A stretch of DNA of 64,000 bases from CAZTDD01 sp964612675. GTDB taxonomy: Bacteria; Hinthialibacterota; Hinthialibacteria; Hinthialibacterales; JAKPRU01. Positions 1 to 8,065 of the stretch are shown one piece after another. A program made the position numbers and the translations under genes. How positions within the stretch are numbered: position 1 is the stretch's first letter; every line of letters begins with the position of its first letter. A model generated the notes under the pieces. It was not told the DNA's origin, did no database searches, and saw only the letters and a list, made by a program, of their open reading frames with translations. The stretch is from positions 173,623 to 237,622 of the forward strand of contig CAZTDD010000002.1 in the NCBI GenBank assembly GCA_964612675.1, read 5' to 3'.

Positions 1-352
1 CGTCGACGTTCGCAAAAAGGCGGATCTGCTCGTTGAACCGTCGGATATTGAATACCGTCACGATTCGGACGAGGATCAGTTTGTCATCGATTTCACCGTC
101 CATAACGTCGGCGAAACCGACGCCCGGCAGGTGCTCATTCAAGTTGCGGTTGGCTTTGAGGGACCCACTCCGGAGCAATCGGGTGTTCTCGATGTTTGGG
201 AAGTGCAGGCGGGCAAACTGCGAAAAGGATACAATCTCCGTGTTACCGACCGGGCTGCGTGGTTCCGTGTGACTGCCGATCCGGATGAAATGATTGATGA
301 AGAAACTCACAAGAACAACAGCGCAAAGGTAGATCTCGAAATTCCCCAATGA
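1..352 (+). CDS. CARDB-type secreted protein, 3' end only
   Basis: The reading frame is open from the left edge and ends in TGA at 350-352, so only the C-terminal part (about 116 residues) is visible. It has the pattern of a CARDB-type immunoglobulin-like domain: a start like ADLLVEPSDIEY, a strand with VHNVGETDARQV, and a closing segment ADPDEMIDEETHKNNSAKV. Such domains normally occur in exported or cell-surface proteins. The stop overlaps the next ATG in an ATGA, so it is probably the first visible member of an operon with the TPR gene and miaA. Everything upstream, including any signal peptide, lies outside the window. Confidence 0.7.
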   Translation, partial: VDVRKKADLLVEPSDIEYRHDSDEDQFVIDFTVHNVGETDARQVLIQVAVGFEGPTPEQSGVLDVWEVQAGKLRKGYNLRVTDRAAWFRVTADPDEMIDEETHKNNSAKVDLEIPQ

Positions 353-1542
353 CGAATCCTGCCGATTCTGCCAACTCCTCCGGTCCACTTCCAGCGCCTT
401 CGAGTCGAGCCGCGTTCGTTTCTTGGGTTGTTTTCTTGGCTTTCTTGATCCCCCTGTTTGCTGTTCTAGCCCATCACCCTCAATGGTTTCTCCTTGTTGA
501 GAAAGAACAACCAAGCCGTGGGTTGATCCGTGCGCGGGAACTCGCCGACCAGGGACGTTACGGCGACGCTCTGAGTGTATTGGACCGGACACTAAAGTTC
601 TATAAGGAACAATTGGAAAAGACTGATTCTCCCCGCCATCGGATGACCGTGGCTTCGATCCATCACTCGAAGGGGCTGATTCTGCTCAATCGCGATGCGC
701 CCGGAGACCGCTCGTTGGCACGAGAGAACTTCCGGCTCGGCGTGGAAGTCGATCCCAATGTCCGTCGTGGCGAGGGCAAATTCCTTCTCGCTGAACTTAT
801 TGAGGATGACGACCCCGCCGAAGCGGTCCGGTTGTATGCCGGGGTGGTGGATGCGGTTTCGAGCGGCCTGGCCTTCCGTGCCCGCCGCCGCAACGCTCGC
901 CTTCTTACGGAACTGGAGCGCTGGGAAGAGGCTCGACGAGCCTACGAAGACGCCGTTCGGTACCAACCCAGCGAGCCCGATAATGAAATGGCCGCGGGCT
1001 TCACAGCCGTAGCCGGGCGAGTCGGATATGCTACGGGATCCCCTTTGGGAAGAGCGTACTGGGCTCAGGGACGGCGGGACCGGGCGCGAAAAGCGTTTGC
1101 GGCCAGCCGCGACGATCCCGTGTCGGACTTCTATCTTTCGAAAAAACTCGGTGTGACAGAAGCGGACCTGGAGACCGTGGAATTTGCACCGGAACTGGCC
1201 TTCGTTGCTTCCGCTGCCGTCGACTCGGTTTCGTTTACATGGCCTGCAGGATGCATCATCGAGTTTGTCGCCACAGAGGAAGCGGAGGGTAAGCCGCTTA
1301 GCCTCCGCTTGCAGCCGGATTATCTTCCACCCCAGCGAATCGAACTTCCGATCTTTTTGAACGGAGCGGACGCCGGGTCGGTTGCCGTGACTTCGGGAGG
1401 GGTGTCGGATTATCCATGTAACGGCGAACTGCGCCCGGGGCGAAATGTCGTCGAAATCCGGTGCGCCAATCGATGGTTTGCGCCGGACCGCAGACCCGTG
1501 ATTACCGTGCTTGATTTGAAGCCGTCTGATGATTTCCAATGA
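349..1542 (+). CDS. Membrane-anchored tetratricopeptide-repeat protein
   Basis: A 397-residue protein. A short Ser/Pro-rich N-terminus is followed by one hydrophobic segment (about residues 22-45, VSWVVFLAFLIPLFAVLA), so the rest is probably on the outer face of the inner membrane. Residues about 60-260 hold helical TPR-like units such as ARELADQGRYGDALSVLDRTL and ERWEEARRAYEDAVRYQPSEP. The last 130 residues are predicted beta-rich. TPRs are protein-binding scaffolds and the partner cannot be read from sequence. The gene is translationally coupled on both sides: its ATG overlaps the upstream stop, and its stop overlaps the miaA start. Confidence 0.7.
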   Translation: MTNPADSANSSGPLPAPSSRAAFVSWVVFLAFLIPLFAVLAHHPQWFLLVEKEQPSRGLIRARELADQGRYGDALSVLDRTLKFYKEQLEKTDSPRHRMTVASIHHSKGLILLNRDAPGDRSLARENFRLGVEVDPNVRRGEGKFLLAELIEDDDPAEAVRLYAGVVDAVSSGLAFRARRRNARLLTELERWEEARRAYEDAVRYQPSEPDNEMAAGFTAVAGRVGYATGSPLGRAYWAQGRRDRARKAFAASRDDPVSDFYLSKKLGVTEADLETVEFAPELAFVASAAVDSVSFTWPAGCIIEFVATEEAEGKPLSLRLQPDYLPPQRIELPIFLNGADAGSVAVTSGGVSDYPCNGELRPGRNVVEIRCANRWFAPDRRPVITVLDLKPSDDFQ

Positions 1543-2474
1543 GTGATGAGCCCAAGTCTTTTCGCATCCTCGCCATCGTAGGGCCGACTGCGGCCGGCAA
1601 AAGCGAGTTAGCTGTTGAACTCGCCGAACGCCTGGACGGCGAGATCATCAACGTTGATTCGATGCAGGTATATCGCGGGTTGGATGTCGGCACGGCCAAG
1701 CCCGGCAAAGACCTCCGCGATCGCGTTCCGCACCACATGGTGGACATAGTCGATCCCTGGGAGGATTTTAACGCCGCCCGTTTCGCCGAGCAGGCCGAAG
1801 ATATCCTTGTCAACATCGTTGAGCGAAGCCGCCTTCCCGTTCTCTCGGGCGGTACGGGCCTCTATTTTCGAGCGTTGCTCGAAGGTTTCTTCGATGCTCC
1901 CGCGCCTCCGAGGCACATTCGTAACCGCCTGGAGGGAGAATTCCGAGACAAGGGCATCGCTCCGTTGCGTGAGCGTCTGGAAGCAGTTGATCCGGAATGG
2001 GCCGAGAGGCTATCGCCACAGGACGCCCGCAGGATCGTCAGGGCGCTCGAAATCATCGAGACCACCGGCCGTAAACCTAGTGAAATCAAGCGACATCAGA
2101 AATTGAAAGAGTGGATTGAGGAGACTGTATTCTTCGGTATCCGAATGCCGTGGGCCGACCTGGATCGGCGAATCGAGCAGCGGACGAAGGCAATGTTCGG
2201 GCAAGGTCTGCTGCGGGAGGCCGCCTGGCTGCTGGAGCGCGGTGACGGCAGCCGTACCGTTCGCCAAGCCATCGGATATAAAGAGGTTTTTCCGTTCCTG
2301 CGGGGAGCATGTTCTCTCGATACCGCTCAGGAAGACCTGATTCGAGCCACAAGGCGTTTTGCCAGAAGGCAAATGACCTGGTTTCGCCACCAAATGTCAG
2401 TGAACTGGCTGGACGATCATGCTCCGGACGAGGTTGAAAAAAAGGCACGGAAGTTCCTTGCATTCAAGGGGTAA
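1539..2474 (+). CDS. miaA: tRNA dimethylallyltransferase MiaA
   Basis: A 311-residue enzyme that transfers a dimethylallyl group to N6 of A37 in tRNAs reading UNN codons. It carries the P-loop GPTAAGKSEL near residue 15, then DSMQVYRGLDVGTAKP and the PHHMVDIVDP segment, and SGGTGLYFRALLEG near residue 104, all MiaA signatures. The length is typical. The start overlaps the TPR stop by 4 nt, and hfq and hflX follow, which is the classical miaA-hfq-hflX order of proteobacteria. Confidence 0.96.
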   Translation: MSDEPKSFRILAIVGPTAAGKSELAVELAERLDGEIINVDSMQVYRGLDVGTAKPGKDLRDRVPHHMVDIVDPWEDFNAARFAEQAEDILVNIVERSRLPVLSGGTGLYFRALLEGFFDAPAPPRHIRNRLEGEFRDKGIAPLRERLEAVDPEWAERLSPQDARRIVRALEIIETTGRKPSEIKRHQKLKEWIEETVFFGIRMPWADLDRRIEQRTKAMFGQGLLREAAWLLERGDGSRTVRQAIGYKEVFPFLRGACSLDTAQEDLIRATRRFARRQMTWFRHQMSVNWLDDHAPDEVEKKARKFLAFKG

Positions 2475-2567
2475 ACATGTTAATAATAAGAGGGTTCTTG
2501 TGGACCGGGGCTCAATCATTTCACCCTAGCACAAGGAGGCGGGTCAACTTTATGGCGAGGTAGGGAT

Positions 2568-2837
2568 GTGGCACCAAAAGGTACGATGAATATCCAAGAT
2601 AGTTTTTTGAACCAAGCCCGTCGTGAAAGAATGAATCTCATCATTCATTTACTTGATGGATCTGATTTGCACGGGAAAATATCAGCGTTCGACAACTTCA
2701 CGATCATACTGCAGAACGACGAACGGGACGAACAGTATCTGATTTACAAACACGCGATCGCCACGATCAGCCCCGGGTCCAAGCAGAAGGTTCGGTGGAA
2801 TCAGGTCGGCGGTCCGAAAGGGAAAGGGCCGGTCTGA
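2568..2837 (+). CDS. hfq: RNA chaperone Hfq
   Basis: An 89-residue Sm-like RNA chaperone that pairs small RNAs with mRNAs as a hexamer. The Sm1 region NIQDSFLNQARRER keeps the proximal-face Gln and Asp and the Arg-rich rim, and Sm2 is present as IYKHAIATISP with the YKH triad. Compared with E. coli Hfq, the loop before Sm2 is about three residues longer (NDERDEQYL). The start is GTG at 2568, preceded by GAGGTAGGG. An internal ATG at 2586 (MNIQDS) is possible, but MAPKG resembles the usual MAKGQ start. A hairpin lies between this gene and hflX. Confidence 0.93.
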   Translation: MAPKGTMNIQDSFLNQARRERMNLIIHLLDGSDLHGKISAFDNFTIILQNDERDEQYLIYKHAIATISPGSKQKVRWNQVGGPKGKGPV

Positions 2838-2863
2838 GAGAAATCGCTGTGAGAAAGAAACAC

Positions 2864-2893
2864 AACGGGGGTAGGTAGAGACTTACCCCCGTT
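2864..2893 (+). terminator. Hairpin after hfq
   Basis: A perfect 10-bp inverted repeat, AACGGGGGTA at 2864-2873 and TACCCCCGTT at 2884-2893, extendable by a G-U and a G-C pair. It is followed by CTCTGTTT. It may terminate or attenuate transcription between hfq and hflX. The U-tract is poor, so full termination is not assured. Confidence 0.6.
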
Positions 2894-2950
2894 CTCTGTT
2901 TAAGCGGGAGAAGGAAAGCAAGTCTGAGCTGTACTCATCGATAAAGTCCA

Positions 2951-4114
2951 ATGTCGCAGAAGGACACCAACTCGATAAACTCCGGAAATCAGAGAGAACA
3001 AGCGCTTCTGGTAGGCCTTTACCCGCCGGATGTGGCTACTGAGACCGCCGATCATCAGATCTCCGAATTGCTCAGTCTTGCCGACACGGCGGGAGCGGAT
3101 GTAGAAGCGTTTGCTCGACAGCACATTCGACAGATTCATCCCGCAACGTACATCGGACGCGGCAAAGTCGCAGAATTGCGCGACCTTGCGCGCGAAACGA
3201 GTGTCGAACTGGCGATATTCAGCCGAGATCTTACCCCCGTTCAACAGCGCAACCTCGAGCGGCAACTCGGTATTCAGGTTGTCGACCGTACGGAGCTGAT
3301 CCTGGATATTTTCGCTCAGCACGCGGTGACGCGGGACGGCAAGATTCAGGTGGAACTGGCTCAGCTGCGGTATCTGCGTCCCCGCCTGGCCGGCGGAAGG
3401 CGGGATCTCTCTCGCTTGGGCGGTGGAATCGGTACTCGCGGTCCCGGAGAGACACAGCTCGAAATCGACCGTCGTCGTATCGACAGGCGAATCAGGAAAC
3501 TGACGAAGGATCTTGAAGGGATTGTCCGGACGCGCCGAACCCAGCGGCAGGCCAGGAGGCGTCGCAAAGTCCCAACTGCCGTTCTCGTCGGATATACCAA
3601 TGCCGGCAAATCAACCATCCTGAACCGGCTGACTTCAGCCGGAGTCTTTGTCCGGAACCAACTTTTCTCAACTCTGGACACGACGACGAGACGGATTTAT
3701 CTCGGCGATAATCGCATGGTCCTTGTTTCCGATACTGTGGGGTTCATTACGGGTCTGCCGGAACCATTGGTGGCTGCGTTCCGTGCGACTTTGGAAGTCG
3801 TAGAAGAAGCAGACATTATTCTGCATGTAGTCGACTCCAGTTCCTCCCATATCGAACAGGAAATCGAGGCTGTCACGTCACTTCTTCAAGATTTACAGGC
3901 CGGCGATAAACCAACGATTACGATTTTCAACAAATGGGACCGCGTACGGTCTCCGGAGATTGTCCGCGAACTTCAGGAGTCTATGGAGCCGAATGTGGTC
4001 GTATCCGCGACAAAAGACGACACTCTTTCACCTCTCTTGGATTTGCTCACCTCCCTCGTGGATCGGTATGCACCCGAGGGACGGTGGGAGCTCGCCACGC
4101 AATGGGCCGGCTGA
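2951..4114 (+). CDS. hflX: GTPase HflX
   Basis: A 387-residue ribosome-associated GTPase of the Obg-HflX group, which splits stalled or stressed 70S ribosomes. The N-terminal HflX domain has YIGRGKVAEL and DRTELILDIFAQHA, followed by the Gly-rich GGGIGTRGPGETQLEIDRR. The G domain has G1 GYTNAGKS (near residue 217), G3 DTVGF and G4 NKWD. The product is somewhat shorter than E. coli HflX, with a short C-terminus. It sits after hfq as in proteobacteria, but a hairpin and 113 bases separate them. Confidence 0.95.
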   Translation: MSQKDTNSINSGNQREQALLVGLYPPDVATETADHQISELLSLADTAGADVEAFARQHIRQIHPATYIGRGKVAELRDLARETSVELAIFSRDLTPVQQRNLERQLGIQVVDRTELILDIFAQHAVTRDGKIQVELAQLRYLRPRLAGGRRDLSRLGGGIGTRGPGETQLEIDRRRIDRRIRKLTKDLEGIVRTRRTQRQARRRRKVPTAVLVGYTNAGKSTILNRLTSAGVFVRNQLFSTLDTTTRRIYLGDNRMVLVSDTVGFITGLPEPLVAAFRATLEVVEEADIILHVVDSSSSHIEQEIEAVTSLLQDLQAGDKPTITIFNKWDRVRSPEIVRELQESMEPNVVVSATKDDTLSPLLDLLTSLVDRYAPEGRWELATQWAG

Positions 4115-4170
4115 CGCCGGTTCTACGCATCTTCTCTACTGGTATATTTTCTTCATTTTCTTGAACTTAT

Positions 4171-4187
4171 AGCACTAAGAGAGTGCT
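4171..4187 (+). terminator. Weak hairpin after hflX
   Basis: AGCACT (4171-4176) and AGTGCT (4182-4187) form a 6-bp stem with a 5-nt loop followed by GTTT. It is placed as an hflX terminator should be, but it is short. Confidence 0.3.
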
Positions 4188-4197
4188 GTTTCGGTCA

Positions 4198-4226
4198 TTG
4201 ACATGCGGCCCCACCTCTGCTACAAA
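4198..4226 (+). promoter_or_regulatory. Sigma-70-type promoter of the LamG gene
   Basis: TTGACA at 4198-4203 matches the -35 consensus at all six positions. A 17-base spacer leads to TACAAA at 4221-4226 (4 of 6 with TATAAT). The start codon lies about 65 bases downstream. Confidence 0.6.
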
Positions 4227-4291
4227 AAGCCAAACTCCACAATGGTATTTGGAGTTATTCCAACCCAACACAGGAAAGGGAGGCAGGGCAA

Positions 4292-5734
4292 ATGAAGAGA
4301 GTCAGGATTTTTGCGGTCCTGGTCTGTGGGATGTTCGTGTTCAGCAGTATGGCGTCCGCAGATCTCGTGGGGTACTTCAAGTTCGACGAGTTCGATCGAA
4401 CGGTATTTGAAGACGACAGTGGACAAGGCATGACGGGCTTCCTTGGAATGCCGTATAGCGATCCGGAGGTGATTCAAGGTCCGTCCGGCAATGCCGATGA
4501 TTTCGCGGTCTCTTTCGATGGCGAGGGCGGATTGATTGTTGACGATTCTGCAGCAGAGGTGCTGAACATTCTTGAGCCGCCAATCACACTGGAATGCTGG
4601 GCGCGGTCGTCAACCGATCCAGGCGGTCACATAGGACTCATCAGCTATGGAATTCCCGGTGGACGAGCAGGTGGTGGCGGTTACAAGCTGGGGATTTCGG
4701 ATGGCAACATCCTCTTTACGCTTTTTGCGGTAGTGGACGTCTGGACGGAAGTACCGTTCCCATTCGATGGGGAATGGCATCACGTCGCCGGCGTCTATAA
4801 CTGGGATGAAGGTGGAGTGATCATTTATGTGGACGGTGTCGAAGAACAATTCCTCCCGGGCGATTGGGGATTCACCGAACCCGGCGCAAAAGAGCTGGAC
4901 ATCGGGACCCAGTACACCGCGATCGGTCGATTCATCGGCGATATCGATCGTGTTCGTATCTCGACTGCGGCGTTGGGACCGGACGAATTGGACACCGACC
5001 CGGCATCAATGAAACCGGTACAGGACCACACCGCCGCCTTCTTCGGTTTTGATGAAGGCGAAATGCCGTTCACAAGCGAAGGCGCCGAGCCGCCATTGGA
5101 AACCATCTCACTGCCGCAGTGGGTGATCGAGAATCCGCCCGCTGAGTCCACGGGAGCGCCTGCTGTGGTCGACGACTCTCCCTCAGGTGAAGCGGGTGAT
5201 ACCTCACTCGAATTCAGCGGCACTCAGATCGCGGTCGTGGACGATTCCAACGGCGTCCTGAATTTCAGCGATGGCGACTGGACGCTGGAAGCGTGGGCGA
5301 AAACCGATTTCAACACGGACGTTATCCGCATGGTTATGTTCTATTACGGGCATCCGGGACATGGATATTCGTTCTCCATCAATTTGGAGACGGAGACTCT
5401 CCAGGTCACGACACTAGGGATTGCCGATATGCCCTCGGATTCCGCGTATGTGATCCCCGACTATGAGTGGCATCATCTTGCGGTAGTCCACAAAGCCGGA
5501 GATTCAATTACGTATTTCATCGACGGCCAAGAAATCGAATCGAACTCGTACACGAATCTCACCATCCCGGCCGACCCCGGAATGACAAAACTGTACATCG
5601 GTGCCGAGCCGGACATGGGACTCCCGTACACCGGGTTGCTCGACCGGATTCGGATCAGCAACAGTGCTTTGACCCCGGATCAGATGGATACCGACGCGGC
5701 CCCGGCGGCGGTGTCCGGTTGGATGCTGCGCTAA
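4292..5734 (+). CDS. Secreted protein with two LamG/concanavalin-like domains
   Basis: A 480-residue protein beginning with a clear signal peptide (MKRVRIFAVLVCGMFVFSSMASA). Two jelly-roll LamG-like modules follow, about residues 24-235 and 245-470. Each has the repeated pattern of a hydrophobic LECWAR or LEAWAK strand, a WHHVAGVYN or WHHLAVVHK motif, a YVDGVE or YFIDGQE strand, and a closing IDRVRIS or LDRIRIS. LamG modules bind carbohydrate or protein ligands. No catalytic domain is seen. The RBS is GGGAGG eight bases before the ATG. It is a single-gene unit between a good promoter and a strong hairpin. Confidence 0.8.
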   Translation: MKRVRIFAVLVCGMFVFSSMASADLVGYFKFDEFDRTVFEDDSGQGMTGFLGMPYSDPEVIQGPSGNADDFAVSFDGEGGLIVDDSAAEVLNILEPPITLECWARSSTDPGGHIGLISYGIPGGRAGGGGYKLGISDGNILFTLFAVVDVWTEVPFPFDGEWHHVAGVYNWDEGGVIIYVDGVEEQFLPGDWGFTEPGAKELDIGTQYTAIGRFIGDIDRVRISTAALGPDELDTDPASMKPVQDHTAAFFGFDEGEMPFTSEGAEPPLETISLPQWVIENPPAESTGAPAVVDDSPSGEAGDTSLEFSGTQIAVVDDSNGVLNFSDGDWTLEAWAKTDFNTDVIRMVMFYYGHPGHGYSFSINLETETLQVTTLGIADMPSDSAYVIPDYEWHHLAVVHKAGDSITYFIDGQEIESNSYTNLTIPADPGMTKLYIGAEPDMGLPYTGLLDRIRISNSALTPDQMDTDAAPAAVSGWMLR

Positions 5735-5774
5735 TTCCCATTGCGCACACCCTTCGACAGATTGACTGAAGACA

Positions 5775-5806
5775 GAAGCGGCTGGTCGCTATCGACCAGC
5801 CGCTTC
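5775..5806 (+). terminator. 14-bp hairpin after the LamG gene
   Basis: A perfect inverted repeat with arms at 5775-5788 (GAAGCGGCTGGTCG) and 5793-5806 and a 4-nt CTAT loop. It lies 41 bases past the LamG stop and before the convergent TIR operon, so it could serve both strands. There is no clean T-tract. Confidence 0.55.
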
Positions 5807-5858
5807 GATGGTTGTGCATACAATTGTGGTCAGAAGAAACTTCTTAGAGGATGGAGAC

Positions 5859-6287
5859 TCATGTCGCGCTAGCCATTTTCTCTTTCGTCGGCAATAGCCG
5901 AGTAAGAGCCTCCGGATCTTGGAGATCTTCAAACTTTACTACTTGTAGATCTTTGACTTCCACGGGCATGTTGAGAGGCAACGTATCCTCAGTAACAACA
6001 GCAATCATCTCTTTGTCCATCGCCCACGCGGCTCCGAGCTCGTGGAGCACCCATTTTGAGTCAAATGAATCCTCTGACACCAGAAGGATAAAAGTGTCGC
6101 AGTTTGAAATCTCTTCTTTGAGTCTTGTTTGCCAGTCCTCTCCCGCACTAAGCATATTTGTTGTGAAGACAGACGTGTTACGGCGGCGTGACAACAGATG
6201 GCGCAATAAGTTTGCACGTTTCGAGTCTGTGTAGGCGTAACTGAGAAAGACTCGATGCGTTGCTTCTGACTTCTTTGTTCCCGTCAT
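5859..6287 (-). CDS. Stand-alone TIR-domain protein 1
   Basis: A 142-residue protein consisting of a single TIR-like fold. Box 1 is RVFLSYAYTD (residues 12-21). The SNCDTFILLVSEDSF strand precedes DSKWVLHELGAAW, in which Trp79 and Glu83 give the WxxxE arrangement; the Glu matches the catalytic residue of NAD-cleaving TIR domains. No transmembrane, coiled-coil or effector domain is present. It is the second gene of a two-gene unit: its ATG overlaps the stop of the upstream TIR gene by 4 nt. Known bacterial TIR proteins hydrolyse NAD+ or make cyclic ADP-ribose signals in anti-phage defence (Thoeris, for example). A defence role here is inference. Confidence 0.8.
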   Translation of the reverse strand: MTGTKKSEATHRVFLSYAYTDSKRANLLRHLLSRRRNTSVFTTNMLSAGEDWQTRLKEEISNCDTFILLVSEDSFDSKWVLHELGAAWAMDKEMIAVVTEDTLPLNMPVEVKDLQVVKFEDLQDPEALTRLLPTKEKMASAT

Positions 6288-6721
6288 TTTCCACCTTTTG
6301 CCTTCTTCGCCCTGGCAGTGAGTTGTTTCATATATTCGTCAAACTCGTTAAGGTCGATTGCCTTATAAGGAATTATAACATCCGGCATCTCGTCGGGCGA
6401 AATCTTGTCAATGATTGCTGTGATTCGTTTGCCGAGTATCCAGGCTGCCCCGATTTCCGTCAAAACCCAAGGTCGCTGGATGGAGCAAGGGGTCAATAAT
6501 ACAAGAAACTCATCGCAGCCGCGGATACTTTTCCGTATCGATTCTGGTATCGAGTCTCCTCCTTCTATGTCTTTCTCATCGAGGAAAGTCTTCGCCCCGT
6601 ATCTTCGGATTTTTCTTTCTATCTCACCGGCAATTTGTTTAGCGATCCAGCGGTCGGCTGTGGAGTGGCTGATGAAAACCGTGTATCTGCGTGCGGTTGC
6701 TTTATTGGTAGTCCTTGCCAT
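6284..6721 (-). CDS. Stand-alone TIR-domain protein 2
   Basis: A 145-residue protein, again only a TIR-like domain. YTVFISHSTADRWIAKQIAGEI is the first strand-helix. YGAKTFLDEKDIEGGDSIPESIRKSIRGCDEFLVLLTP follows the usual TIR pattern, then Trp85 and Glu89 in RPWVLTEIGAAW form the WxxxE motif. The Lys-rich tail ends KKAKGGK. It is the first gene of the pair, 46 bases below a near-consensus promoter. The two TIRs clearly differ in sequence, so they are not a recent duplication. No SLOG, SIR2, STALD or membrane partner lies next to them. A two-base-line hand count at 6301-6420 gives 53 G+C in 120, lower than neighbouring genes. Confidence 0.82.
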   Translation of the reverse strand: MARTTNKATARRYTVFISHSTADRWIAKQIAGEIERKIRRYGAKTFLDEKDIEGGDSIPESIRKSIRGCDEFLVLLTPCSIQRPWVLTEIGAAWILGKRITAIIDKISPDEMPDVIIPYKAIDLNEFDEYMKQLTARAKKAKGGK

Positions 6722-6767
6722 CGCTGTCAGATCTCCGAGGATCTACTGTGCAAACGACTAGTATTTC

Positions 6768-6795
6768 ATTTTAGAACAGATCACAAGGTCGTCAA
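6768..6795 (-). promoter_or_regulatory. Promoter of the TIR operon
   Basis: On the minus strand TTGACG (6795-6790, 5 of 6) is followed by a 16-base spacer and TAAAAT (6773-6768, 5 of 6 with TATAAT). The first TIR start codon lies about 46 bases downstream. Confidence 0.6.
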
Positions 6796-6938
6796 GTTGA
6801 AGGACTATTTCAGAGAGGCAATTCCACCCACTCGTCATCGCAACAGGTCTCGACTGGTTGACATGCCTTCTCCAGCGCATGCAGATCTCCTATCCTCTTT
6901 TCATCGTGTAAAATAGTCGGACATAAGGGAGTTTTTCC

Positions 6939-7943
6939 ATGATTGAGACATATGCATACGCTCGCGCAGGCCTTATCGGGAATCCATCGGACGGTTACTA
7001 CGGAAAGACGATCTCCATTATCGTTGGCAATTTTCGGGCACGTGTGTTGTGCTATCCGTCCGCAAACCTCGAAATCAAGCCCAGTGCGATTGATATCCCC
7101 GTATTTCGTTCGTTGGATTCGCTGCGTAGACGTGTGACTCAATACGGCTATTACGGCGGTGTCCGTTTGTTAATGGCCACGATCAAGAAATTCACGGATT
7201 ACTGCGAAAACGAAGGCATCGAACTGCCGAATCGGAACTTCACTCTGGAGTATGAATCGAACATCCCAGCCCGGGTCGGCCTCGCCGGTTCCAGTGCGAT
7301 TATCACCGCGACCATGCGTGCCCTGCGTGCCTTCTACAACGTCGATATCCCGAAACATATCCAACCGAACTATGTGCTGAGTGCTGAAATCGATGAATTG
7401 GGGATTGCGGCGGGGTTGCAAGACCGCGTCATCCAGACCTACGAAGGCATGGTCTTCATGAATTTCGCGCGAGAGATCATGGAAAAGCAGGGCCACGGCG
7501 ACTACGAGGAGCTGGATCCGACAAATCTTCCGCCGTTGTTTGTAGCCTATCAAGCCGATTTATCAGAAGGATCCGAGATAGTCCACAGCAACCTGCGTGA
7601 GCGATTCCAGCGCGGCGACAAGGATGTCGTGGACGCGATGAAACGGTTTGGTGAGATCACCGAAGAAGCGAAAATCGCGATCACGGAGGCCGATCACAAA
7701 CGTCTCAGTGGGTTGATCAACGAGAACTTCGATCTACGTGCGTCGATTGTCAAATTGAAGCAAGAGGACAAAGAACTCGTGGAGCGGGCTCGGCGAATCG
7801 GCGCCAGCTCGAAATTCGCCGGTTCCGGCGGAGCGGTGATCGGGACCTTCGATGGAACCGATGAGATGCTGCAGAAACTTGTCGACACGTACAAGGAAAT
7901 CGGCGCCGAGGTGGTTGTCCCAAAAGTACTGAAGACAAATTGA
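6939..7943 (+). CDS. GHMP-family sugar kinase, glucuronokinase-like
   Basis: A 334-residue GHMP kinase. The opening YARAGLIGNPSDGYYGKTISI resembles plant glucuronokinase (D-glucuronate to glucuronate 1-phosphate). The ATP-binding GHMP motif is ARVGLAGSSAIITA (about residues 111-124), and the C-terminal GHMP loop is SSKFAGSGGAVIG. Substrate specificity is inferred. The RBS is AAGGGAG seven bases before the ATG. The last codons are odd: the stop at 7941-7943 lies inside the first unit of a 21-bp tandem repeat, and a CCCAAAA heptamer in slippery phase (C CCA AAA) sits at 7919-7925. The -1 frame is open through the whole repeat. Confidence 0.82.
   Translation: MIETYAYARAGLIGNPSDGYYGKTISIIVGNFRARVLCYPSANLEIKPSAIDIPVFRSLDSLRRRVTQYGYYGGVRLLMATIKKFTDYCENEGIELPNRNFTLEYESNIPARVGLAGSSAIITATMRALRAFYNVDIPKHIQPNYVLSAEIDELGIAAGLQDRVIQTYEGMVFMNFAREIMEKQGHGDYEELDPTNLPPLFVAYQADLSEGSEIVHSNLRERFQRGDKDVVDAMKRFGEITEEAKIAITEADHKRLSGLINENFDLRASIVKLKQEDKELVERARRIGASSKFAGSGGAVIGTFDGTDEMLQKLVDTYKEIGAEVVVPKVLKTN
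7919..7925 (+). other. Possible -1 frameshift site CCCAAAA
   Basis: CCCAAAA is read as C CCA AAA in the kinase frame, which matches the XXXYYYZ pattern of -1 slippery sites. Slippage would bypass the stop at 7941 and add about 45 residues, most of them heptads of the form (T/S/A)ED(K/E)Lxx, before a TAG at about 8089. No stimulator was established, although a GC-rich hairpin lies at 8066-8087. Confidence 0.35.
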
Positions 7944-8054
7944 AAAGGACTGAAGACAAATTAGAAGGTTCTGAAGACGAACTGCAAAGTGCTGAAGATG
8001 AACTGAGAGGTTCTGAAGACGAACTGAAAAGTGCTGAAGACAAACTGAGTTGTG
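7929..8054 (+). repeat. Six tandem 21-bp repeats at the kinase 3' end
   Basis: Six units starting at 7929, 7950, 7971, 7992, 8013 and 8034, each beginning CTGAAGA. The first unit includes the kinase stop codon. In the -1 frame of the kinase, every unit encodes a heptad (T/S/A)-E-D-(K/E)-L-x-x. Leu is written TTG, TTA or CTG, and Asp GAC or GAT, so several differences are synonymous in that frame. The kinase frame has stops in five of the six units and the third frame has stops too. Confidence 0.9.
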
Positions 8055-8065
8055 TTTATTCTTTT

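Noticed and set aside
592..1539. 315-residue minus-strand ORF opposite the TPR gene
   Set aside because: No start signal, no recognised domain and a composition (Arg/Ser/Pro) typical of an antisense shadow; the plus-strand TPR gene is clearly coding.
2533..2563. AAGGAGG followed by a three-codon ATG GCG AGG TAG
   Set aside because: Too short and 12 bases from the SD; probably chance, or part of the hfq leader.
5859..6721. Calling the TIR pair Thoeris
   Set aside because: No ThsA-type SLOG or SIR2 gene is adjacent, so the name would over-claim.
7929..8054. CRISPR array
   Set aside because: The 21-bp units are adjacent without spacers, and are coding-like heptads.
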